Assembly: GCA_003244125.1 (NCBI GenBank)
Contig: QHBL01000289.1
Location: 1-5,061 of the forward strand
Length of the DNA: 5,061 bases
Direction of reading: 5' to 3'
DNA from: Chthoniobacterales bacterium
GTDB lineage: Bacteria; Verrucomicrobiota; Verrucomicrobiae; Chthoniobacterales; UBA10450
This document shows, piece by piece, positions 1 to 5,061 of the stretch. Both the position numbers and the translations under genes were made by a program. Position 1 is the first letter of the stretch, and each line of letters opens with the position of its first letter. The notes beneath the pieces are model-generated. The model had not been told where the DNA came from. It did not search any database and saw only the letters and a list, made by a program, of their open reading frames with translations.

Positions 1-13
1 CCAAAGTTTGGGA

Positions 14-42
14 CTGGACGGCGCCCGTCCCTCCAGGTTTTT
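14..42 (+). terminator. Bulged hairpin plus T-run, terminator-like or degenerate palindromic repeat
   Basis: CTGGACGG (14-21) pairs with CCG (25-27) and TCCAG (32-36) around a CGC triloop, leaving TCCC (28-31) as a four-base bulge. A single G and five T's (38-42) follow. The alternative fold GGACGG/CCGTCC (16-21 with 25-30) is perfect but lies further from the T-run. The right arm would be fully matched if the left arm had four more bases, so this may be a decayed dispersed palindrome rather than a working terminator. If it does terminate, it would separate the operon from genes upstream and imply a promoter between about 43 and 99, but no convincing -35/-10 pair is visible there. Confidence 0.3.
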
Positions 43-99
43 CGCTCCCATAACCGCGGCGCGTTTTGCATCATCTCGAACTCGATTACCTTCTGCGCG

Positions 100-1446
100 G
101 TGAAGGAGTATGACGTTGCCATTATCGGAGGCGGTCCAGCAGGCAGCACCGCCGCGATTCTTTTGGCCAAAGGGGGTCGTCGCGTGATTGTTCTCGAGCG
201 CGACAGGTTCCCGCGCTTTCACATCGGCGAATCGCTCCTGCCTTTCAGTATGCCCACCTTCGACCGGCTCGGAGTTCACGAAAAACTGCGCGCCAGTTTC
301 GTGGAAAAATTTGGCGGGGAGATCGCCGAGGCTGGCGGAGAAAAGGCGACGAAGTTCTATTTCAAAGATGGCTTCGGCGCGCGCACAGACCGCTCCTACC
401 AGGTGACGCGCGCGGAGTTCGACAAGATGCTGCTCGATCACGCGCGGGAGAATGGCGCGGAAGTGCGGGAAGAGACTTCGGTCGATGAGATCAACTTCGG
501 CGCGGATGGCTGTTCTTTACGAGTGTCGGGGAATGAGGGCGAGCTGCGCGCCAGCTACGTCATCGACGCCAGCGGGCGTAATTCAGTCATCGGGACGAAG
601 TTCAAGCTCAAGAAGAACTACGAACACTTGAAGAAGCTTTCGCTCTTCGCGCACTTCGAAGGCGTCGCGCGCGAGCCTGGCATCGACGGCACCCTCACGC
701 GCATGGTGCGCACGCTCGGCAGCTGGTTTTGGATGATTCCGCTCAAGGATGATCGTACCAGCATCGGCGTCGTCCTCGACAGCGCGGAGTTCAGGAAAGC
801 GAAACTCTCGCCGGAAGAATTTTTCGAGCGCGCTCTGGCCGAGCAGCCGCTGGTGCGCGACCGCATCGGTGCCGGGCGGCGTGTTTCGGAAGTCTATTCC
901 GCGGCTGATTATTCTTATCGCAATGAAAAGCTCGCGGGCGATCGCTGGTTGATGGCGGGCGATGCCGCTGGATTCATCGACCCGGTATTCAGCAGCGGCG
1001 TTTTCCTGGCGGTATTTTCCGGCGAAAAAGCGGCCGATGCGCTGCTCGACGTGCTGGAGCAACCTCGACGGCGGCGGCGCGTCTTCACGCGTTACGAGCG
1101 GCTGGTTAACCGCGCCATGGACGTCTATCTGCGGTTCGTCGATTCGTGGTATTCGGGCAAGGAATTCATCGAGGTATTTTTAACTGAGACCGATTTTCTG
1201 CGCATTCCGCCGGCCGTAAACGCGGTGCTCGGCGGCAACATCGGCAACCGCTTTGCCATTCGCTGGCGAATGGAACTTTTCTATCTCATCGTGCGCCTGC
1301 AAAAACGCTGGACGCTTTGCCCGCGGCTTTCCCTTACACCCGAAACATCGTCGTCCCGAGCGGAGCCGAGGGATCCCGTGGAAGTTACTGGTATGGCTTC
1401 GCGGCGGGATTCTCCGCTTCGCTACGCTCAGAATGACCGTGTTTAA
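100..1446 (+). CDS. FAD-dependent halogenase-like oxidoreductase (tryptophan-halogenase / geranylgeranyl-reductase superfamily)
   Basis: A 448-residue flavoprotein of the flavin-dependent halogenase type. Visible motifs, in order: the Rossmann dinucleotide fold with GGGPAG at residues 10-15 and the acidic end of strand 2 at ERD (33-35); GESLLP (43-48); Lys70 in FVEKFGG, which aligns with the conserved catalytic lysine of halogenases; the DASGR flavin motif (156-160); WFWMIP (209-214), fitting the halogenase signature WxWxIP; and AGDAAGFIDPVFSSG (286-300), holding the FAD-binding GD and the F..P..S.G motif. Family knowledge says such enzymes use FADH2 and O2 to make HOCl/HOBr, which passes to the lysine. 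Relatives in aryl-polyene, flexirubin and xanthomonadin clusters act on pigment chains or head groups, but some may be non-halogenating oxidoreductases. The GTG start is chosen because the Rossmann strand follows at once; the frame stays open to the window edge with no better start, and no Shine-Dalgarno is seen. Family-like sequence ends near residue 412 (CPRLSLTPE), and the remaining tail is encoded by a repeat. A basic stretch, PRRRRR (322-327), precedes the helical C-terminal region. Substrate and halide cannot be read from the sequence. Confidence 0.88.
   Translation: MKEYDVAIIGGGPAGSTAAILLAKGGRRVIVLERDRFPRFHIGESLLPFSMPTFDRLGVHEKLRASFVEKFGGEIAEAGGEKATKFYFKDGFGARTDRSYQVTRAEFDKMLLDHARENGAEVREETSVDEINFGADGCSLRVSGNEGELRASYVIDASGRNSVIGTKFKLKKNYEHLKKLSLFAHFEGVAREPGIDGTLTRMVRTLGSWFWMIPLKDDRTSIGVVLDSAEFRKAKLSPEEFFERALAEQPLVRDRIGAGRRVSEVYSAADYSYRNEKLAGDRWLMAGDAAGFIDPVFSSGVFLAVFSGEKAADALLDVLEQPRRRRRVFTRYERLVNRAMDVYLRFVDSWYSGKEFIEVFLTETDFLRIPPAVNAVLGGNIGNRFAIRWRMELFYLIVRLQKRWTLCPRLSLTPETSSSRAEPRDPVEVTGMASRRDSPLRYAQNDRV
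1350..1437. repeat. Dispersed inverted-repeat element, copy 1, inside the halogenase 3' end
   Basis: The left end GTCGTCCCGAGCG (1350-1362) pairs with CGCTCAGAATGAC (1425-1437): ten Watson-Crick pairs, one G-T wobble and two C-A mismatches. ATCCC (1373-1377) pairs with GGGAT (1406-1410), leaving a loop of about 28 bases. The core GGATCCCGTGGAAGTTA (1371-1387) matches 15 of 17 bases in the second copy at 4463-4479. The arms resemble the GTCATTCTGAGCG...GGATCCC type of interspersed repeat common in many environmental bacterial genomes (from general knowledge, not searched). The element is open in two frames: it encodes the halogenase tail, and in the next frame it runs into the lipoprotein gene. 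The ATG inside its right end (1433-1435) is in frame with that gene. Confidence 0.75.
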
Positions 1447-1447
1447 G

Positions 1448-1852
1448 ATGACGAAATCGGCCGTCGCACTTCTGGCATTTCTGCTGGCGGGCTGCGCCAT
1501 CCATCAATTCGCGCAGCCGAGCCGGGAATGGACCACGCGCAATGGCCAGCTTTTGTACCACGGGAAAAAGCGGGTCATCATCGGAGAAGTGCTGGTGCGT
1601 TTTTCTAATCACGGCGATTTCGAGCTGACCTTCACCAAAGGCCCGGGTGTGAGCATGCTCACCATGCACACAGATCCGCAGTTCGCGCGGGTGCAGGGAC
1701 TGCTCGTCGGCCTGCCCTGGTCCGGGCCCATCGCGCAGCCGCCGGCGCGGGCGCGCGGGTGGCTCGCCTTACGCGAAGAAATTTTGCGCAATCCGCGGGG
1801 GCAGACATTTCGCGCAAGGGCAGGGGACGAAAGTTTCATCGTGCGGTTCTAG
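1448..1852 (+). CDS. Small lipoprotein of unknown function (134 aa)
   Basis: This encodes a short N-terminus with Lys3, a hydrophobic stretch at residues 5-13 (AVALLAFLL), and the lipobox Leu-Ala-Gly-Cys with Cys16 as the lipidated residue. Ala17 at the +2 position favours Lol-dependent sorting to the outer membrane. The mature part of about 119 residues alternates polar and hydrophobic positions (for example VIIGEVLVRF, FELTFTKG), suggesting a mostly beta-strand fold, with a proline-rich loop near 90-100. I do not recognise a family. The position, between a halogenase and an MMPL exporter and one gene away from a LolA-like gene, makes a role in handling the exported product plausible; a LolB-like receptor is one guess, without motif support. 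The start at 1448 leaves one base after the halogenase stop. An in-frame ATG at 1433, inside the repeat, would add five residues (MTVFK) and overlap the halogenase by 14 bases. Neither has a Shine-Dalgarno. The frame stays open further upstream to 1253, but that part is halogenase coding sequence in another frame. Confidence 0.75.
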   Translation: MTKSAVALLAFLLAGCAIHQFAQPSREWTTRNGQLLYHGKKRVIIGEVLVRFSNHGDFELTFTKGPGVSMLTMHTDPQFARVQGLLVGLPWSGPIAQPPARARGWLALREEILRNPRGQTFRARAGDESFIVRF

Positions 1853-1870
1853 TTCGCCGCACCATTGCCC

Positions 1871-4402
1871 ATGCGTTTCAGCGATACCGTTGCCCATCTC
1901 ATCACTCAGCGCCGCGCGCTCATGTGGACAGCGGTCGCGCTCATCGCTGCCACCTGCATCGCCATTCTCGTCACTCGCCTGCGCCTCGACACCGAGGTGC
2001 TGAACCTTCTCCCGCGCGGTTTTTCCTCCGTCGAAGGTCTCAAAACCTACAACACCGATTTTGCGCAAACGCGCGAGCTCACCTTTGCGCTCCTCTGCCA
2101 GCCCGATGACGCCGACCGGCTGGAAGAATTCGCGCCCAAATTCGCGGCGAAACTTCGCGCCCAACCCTGGTGCGTGCGCGTCCTCGCCGGCTCGCCCATG
2201 GAAACGCCTGACGGCATTCACGATCTCCAGCGCATCGCTCTTCCGCTTTTGCTTAATCTCGACCCGCCAGATTTCGACCGCGCGATTTCCATTCTCCAGC
2301 CGCAGCGCATTCAGGAACGGCTTGCGCAATTACGCCGCGAAATCGAAGGCGGTTCGCCCAAACCGGAGATGGAATTGACGCTCGATCCGCTCGGTCTCAT
2401 CGCGCCCTCGCTCAAACCCTTCGCCGGCAGCGCCGCCATGGAATCGGATCAGCCGTTCACTTCACCCGACGGCACGATGCGCATCTTTCCAGTGGTGACC
2501 AACCAGGCGAGCATCAGCGCGTTCGATTGCCAGAAATTGATGAAGCAAGTGAATGCGTTCCGCGCCAGCGCCACTGAAGGTTGGGATGGTGGCAAGCTCG
2601 AGGTGCTTATCACTGGCCGCTCCGCTTATGTGGCTGAGGTTTCGCTCAGCATGCGGCATGACATTGTCGCGACCGTGGTTAGCTCGCTCGCGCTCGTGGG
2701 CGCCGTTTTCTTCATCGGTTTCCGTCGCTGGCTGCCGCTGTTGGGAATGGGCGTGGCGCTCGGCCTTTGCTGCCTTGTCGGGCTCGCCGCCGGCCTCCTC
2801 ATTTTCCACCGGCTTAACATGGTGACGGTGGGATTCTGCGCCATCCTCGTCGGCCTCGGCGTCGACTTTGCCATTCTTATATATGGGCGCTATCAACAGG
2901 CGCGCAGCGAAGGCGCGGAGCATGGCCCGGCCATCGCTGACGCTGTTCATAATCTCGGCCGCGCGGTCTTCTTCGGCGCCCTCACGACTGCGGTCGGTTT
3001 CCTTGCGCTCGTCCTGAGTAACTCAGCCGGCTTCATTCAACTCGGCGTGCTCATTGCCATCGGCATCTCCGCCGCGGCCTTGTTCATGACGACAATCTTC
3101 TTCCTCTTCGTCCCGGCGCGGAACCGCGAGCTGCGGCGCGATTGGATTCTGCGCGCAGTGCGAAATTATGTTCAGCGCATGCTGCGCCGGCCGCGTTCGA
3201 TTCTCGCCTGGAGCGCGCCCATTCTCCTCGCGTTACTCGTCGTCGCCATTTTGCCGCAGGTCCCGCTCACCTTCGATTCCAGCGCTCGCTCCATGGAACC
3301 GAAACACAGCCGCGCCGGCACCGCCTTGAGCTTGATCATGGAAAAAATGCCGGTGCGCTGGGAGCCGGTGCTAGGCATTGTGCGCGGAGCTAACGAGCAA
3401 CAGCTGCACGATTACTGGCAGGCGCTTTCGCAACATTGGGAGCAGCTACAGCGCGATGATCAGATCAAGAGCTTCTCCACTCCCAGTGCGTTGGCGCTTT
3501 CGCCACGCGACATGCAACGCAATCGTGAGCAACTGGCGCAGGTCGATTTCGGCGCCTCGCGCGCCGCGCTCCAAAGTGCGCTCACTGAAAATCATTTCAG
3601 CACCGCGGCATTCGCCTCCGCCTTTCAGTTTCTCGATCAGCTTCAGGCGGCCACCGCGCCGAACTTCACCATTCCGCCGTGGCGAACACAACTACCGCCG
3701 CAATCGGCCTGGTGGTTTCTCATCGACCGCTACTTCGGCCACGACCCGCTACTGACCACCGGCTTCGTCACCACCAACGCGCCCGTCACCACGCAACAGC
3801 AGAAGAATCAGCTCGCACGAGATGTCCCAGTCGCCGGTGTTCCCATTACCCTTTCCGGCTGGAGCTATACGCTGACCGATCTCGTCCCCTGGTCTCACCG
3901 GCAGCTTCTCCTCATCAGCGCGCTCATGGCGATATTCGATGCGTCATTACTCGCCATCTTGTATCGAGATGCCCGGCTCTGGGTCGTGCAGGTTCTCACG
4001 CTCGCCCTCGCCATCGCGGCCATGATCGCTTCCATGAAACTGGCGCAGCTTCCGCTCAATCTTCTCAACGTCCTCGCCTTCCGTCTCGTTCTCGCCATCG
4101 GCGTGGACTACGGCATTTACGTGCTCCTGGTGTGGCAGCGCAGCAACGATGTCACGCGCGATCTCGCCGGTGTCATCAAACCGGTCGCGCTCGCCGGCCT
4201 CACCGCGATTGCCGGCTTCGGCTCGTTAGGTTGGGCCCACAATCCCACTCTCAGCGGCCTCGGCCTCGCCTGCGCCATTGGTTTGTTTTGGAGCTTGGCC
4301 GCGACCATCTTCTTCACTTTACCCGCGGCCGTGACCGTCAAACCGAAGTTGCCACAGGAATCGTCGAGCCAATCACGTTTACAACACCAGCATGCGCACT
4401 AA
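1871..4402 (+). CDS. MMPL-family RND-type exporter (843 aa, COG4258-like)
   Basis: A large inner-membrane protein with the duplicated RND/MMPL plan. TM1 is at about residues 17-35, followed by a periplasmic domain (36-264), TM2-TM6 (265-284, 288-312, 316-338, 365-383, 388-415), a basic cytoplasmic linker (416-442), TM7 (444-462), a second periplasmic domain (463-675) and TM8-TM12 (678-697, 703-722, 727-752, 770-788, 796-820). TM4 holds GLGVDF with Asp332 and TM10 holds AIGVDY with Asp746. These are the positions of the paired Asp-Tyr proton-relay motifs known in MmpL3 (Asp256 and Asp645), so proton-driven transport is likely. Length and layout fit MMPL 'predicted exporters' in aryl-polyene and related clusters; HpnN, the hopanoid transporter, is a similar-sized alternative. 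The cargo is inferred to be a lipid or polyene. The start: ATG 1871 gives Met-Arg-Phe-Ser and a short cytoplasmic N-terminus; TTG 1865, two codons earlier, is possible. No Shine-Dalgarno is visible. It follows the lipoprotein stop by 18 bases, so co-transcription is likely. No internal frameshift is seen. Confidence 0.93.
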   Translation: MRFSDTVAHLITQRRALMWTAVALIAATCIAILVTRLRLDTEVLNLLPRGFSSVEGLKTYNTDFAQTRELTFALLCQPDDADRLEEFAPKFAAKLRAQPWCVRVLAGSPMETPDGIHDLQRIALPLLLNLDPPDFDRAISILQPQRIQERLAQLRREIEGGSPKPEMELTLDPLGLIAPSLKPFAGSAAMESDQPFTSPDGTMRIFPVVTNQASISAFDCQKLMKQVNAFRASATEGWDGGKLEVLITGRSAYVAEVSLSMRHDIVATVVSSLALVGAVFFIGFRRWLPLLGMGVALGLCCLVGLAAGLLIFHRLNMVTVGFCAILVGLGVDFAILIYGRYQQARSEGAEHGPAIADAVHNLGRAVFFGALTTAVGFLALVLSNSAGFIQLGVLIAIGISAAALFMTTIFFLFVPARNRELRRDWILRAVRNYVQRMLRRPRSILAWSAPILLALLVVAILPQVPLTFDSSARSMEPKHSRAGTALSLIMEKMPVRWEPVLGIVRGANEQQLHDYWQALSQHWEQLQRDDQIKSFSTPSALALSPRDMQRNREQLAQVDFGASRAALQSALTENHFSTAAFASAFQFLDQLQAATAPNFTIPPWRTQLPPQSAWWFLIDRYFGHDPLLTTGFVTTNAPVTTQQQKNQLARDVPVAGVPITLSGWSYTLTDLVPWSHRQLLLISALMAIFDASLLAILYRDARLWVVQVLTLALAIAAMIASMKLAQLPLNLLNVLAFRLVLAIGVDYGIYVLLVWQRSNDVTRDLAGVIKPVALAGLTAIAGFGSLGWAHNPTLSGLGLACAIGLFWSLAATIFFTLPAAVTVKPKLPQESSSQSRLQHQHAH

Positions 4403-4413
4403 CAACAACGTCC

Positions 4414-4525
4414 GTGATACTGAGCAAAGTGAAGCGGATGCTCCAGTCCGGCTCGGACAGAAGGATCCTGTTGAAGTTATCTTAAATGTTTCGCCTCGCG
4501 ATCCTTCGACTCCCCTCGGAATGAT
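4414..4525. repeat. Dispersed inverted-repeat element, copy 2, between exporter and LolA-like gene
   Basis: The left arm begins GTGATACTGAGC (4414-4425). The right arm, read in reverse complement, begins ATCATTCCGAGG and continues GAAGGATC (to about 4498), giving an imperfect inverted repeat. The core GGATCCTGTTGAAGTTA (4463-4479) matches copy 1 at 15 of 17 bases, and the right end CTCGGAATGAT (4515-4525) matches CTCAGAATGAC (1427-1437) at 9 of 11. Copy 2 is longer than copy 1 because about 20-28 bases sit between the left arm and the core. They include a small perfect hairpin, GTCCG-GCT-CGGAC (4446-4458). The element fills nearly all of the 118-base gap after the exporter stop. It has no stop codon in the LolA-like frame, and its right end contains the proposed start codon at 4521. 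Confidence 0.7.
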
Positions 4526-5061
4526 AGCGAAGACTTCGCGTTTCTTTTTTCTTTCTCTGCTCTTCTTCTGTGCCGCCGGGGCGCATGCCCAGACAATGTC
4601 GCCCGCCGACATCAAGAGCTTACTCGCGCGCGTACGCGAACACCGCGTTGCTGCGCCGAACCTACAGGCCGACTTCGAAGAGCAGCGCAGGATTCATCTA
4701 CTCGATGAGCCCATCGCCAGCAGCGGCAAAATATTCTTCCAAGCGCCGAATCACTTCCGTCTCGAGCGCCGCGGCAACTCACCGAGCATCACCGTCAGCG
4801 ACGGTCAGGTGCTCTGGATCTATTACCCGAAATTCAAATCAGCCGAACGTTATGCTCTGGGCAGACGCTCGCCGCTTGACGCCGCCATCACCACCATTAC
4901 CACCGCGCTTAACCTTCAGGACGTCGAGAACATGTTTCACATCATGGGCAACAAGACCGAAGCCGGCTACGATCTGGAGCTAACGCCGCGCAACCCATCC
5001 ATGAAGCGCATCTTCCAGAAGCTCGAACTGCGCCTCAACAACGACCTCTTTGCCGAGCGCA
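4521..5061 (+). CDS. LolA-like periplasmic lipid/lipoprotein carrier (partial, C-terminus off window)
   Basis: The open frame runs past the right edge; 180 codons are visible. Residues 1-23 form a clear Sec signal peptide: Lys4 and Arg7, then the hydrophobic stretch FFFLSLLFFCAAG, with a signal-peptidase-I site after Ala-His-Ala (21-23). The mature part has LolA-family traits: NLQADFEEQRRI (47-58), then LLDEPIASSGKIFF (60-73), FRLERR (79-84), and VSDGQVLWIYYP (92-103), matching the usual 'ADF-Q', 'G-F-P--R' and 'sDG--lw-Y-P' layout. The family reaches about 200-220 residues, so perhaps 30 are missing. LolA shuttles lipoproteins from the inner to the outer membrane; paralogues in aryl-polyene-type clusters are thought to carry the exported product instead, which fits the MMPL neighbour. 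ATG 4521 is chosen because it starts directly at the signal peptide. An upstream in-frame ATG at 4392 overlaps the exporter stop by 11 bases but would put 43 repeat-derived residues before the signal. Only a weak purine run (CGGA) precedes 4521. Confidence 0.85.
   Translation, partial: MIAKTSRFFFLSLLFFCAAGAHAQTMSPADIKSLLARVREHRVAAPNLQADFEEQRRIHLLDEPIASSGKIFFQAPNHFRLERRGNSPSITVSDGQVLWIYYPKFKSAERYALGRRSPLDAAITTITTALNLQDVENMFHIMGNKTEAGYDLELTPRNPSMKRIFQKLELRLNNDLFAER

Noticed and set aside
103..112. AAGGAG followed closely by ATG at 110, resembling a ribosome binding site and start
   Set aside because: The spacing is about one base, and that ATG is out of frame with the halogenase. It lies within codons 2-5 of the gene.
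54..113. Short frame ending HHLELDYLLRGEGV-stop at 111-113, a possible tail of an upstream gene overlapping the halogenase
   Set aside because: It is closed by a stop at 51-53, has no good start, and is too short to support; another frame ends at TGA 101-103 equally by chance.
583..1062. 159-codon antisense open frame across the halogenase
   Set aside because: The GC-rich coding strand leaves the antisense frame open; composition is unconvincing, and the forward frame has intact family motifs across the same bases.
1253..1447. Upstream extension of the lipoprotein frame to an ATG at 1253
   Set aside because: It would put 65 residues before the lipoprotein signal peptide and is a shifted reading of halogenase and repeat sequence.
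3679..4485. 268-codon forward frame overlapping the exporter's second half and repeat copy 2
   Set aside because: It is Arg/His/Pro/Ser-rich with no domain, a typical shifted-frame shadow; the exporter frame carries TM8-TM12 and the GVDY motif there.
4541..4568. T-rich run that might be read as a terminator tail after repeat copy 2
   Set aside because: It encodes the Phe/Leu core of the LolA-like signal peptide, is interrupted by C's and G's, and does not follow directly on a stable stem.
1..5061. CRISPR arrays, tRNA/rRNA genes, transposase genes, riboswitches
   Set aside because: No regularly spaced direct repeats, cloverleaf-like segments, transposase motifs or long structured leaders were seen; gaps between genes are too short except at the repeat copy 2.

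Overview
The window is a GC-rich, tightly packed stretch of a Gram-negative (diderm) bacterial chromosome. All four genes lie on the + strand and read as one operon: a flavin-dependent halogenase-like oxidoreductase (100-1446), a small unrecognised outer-membrane lipoprotein (1448-1852), a large MMPL/RND-type exporter (1871-4402), and a secreted LolA-like lipid carrier cut off by the window end (4521-5061+). The set matches what is known from aryl-polyene, flexirubin and xanthomonadin pigment clusters: a 'tryptophan halogenase'-type flavoprotein, a COG4258-type MMPL exporter, and a dedicated periplasmic LolA paralogue. No ketosynthase, dehydratase or acyl carrier protein gene is visible, so membership in such a cluster is inferred from this module alone. 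The host could be a soil Verrucomicrobiota or similar lineage, judging by general sequence style and the lack of clear Shine-Dalgarno sequences. That taxonomic guess is weak.

Layout. Bases 1-99 carry no supported gene, only a bulged hairpin followed by five T's (14-42). The halogenase starts at a GTG and has all the expected flavoprotein and halogenase motifs. Its last 30 or so codons are encoded by a dispersed inverted-repeat element (1350-1437). The lipoprotein gene starts one base after the halogenase stop, and the exporter follows 18 bases after the lipoprotein stop. The 118-base gap between exporter and LolA-like gene is almost entirely filled by a second copy of the same repeat (4414-4525), whose right end supplies the likely LolA start codon.

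Working model. The halogenase tailors a lipid-like, possibly polyene, product in the cytoplasm or at the inner membrane. The MMPL protein moves it across or out of the inner membrane. The LolA-like carrier takes it through the periplasm, and the lipoprotein may help at the outer membrane. The last role is inference only.

The most unusual signal is the pair of repeats. Both sit at gene boundaries, both are open in the reading frame of an adjacent gene (each reads Asp-Pro-Val-Glu-Val in its core), and both end in CTC(A/G)GAATGA, whose ATG is in frame with the following signal-peptide gene.
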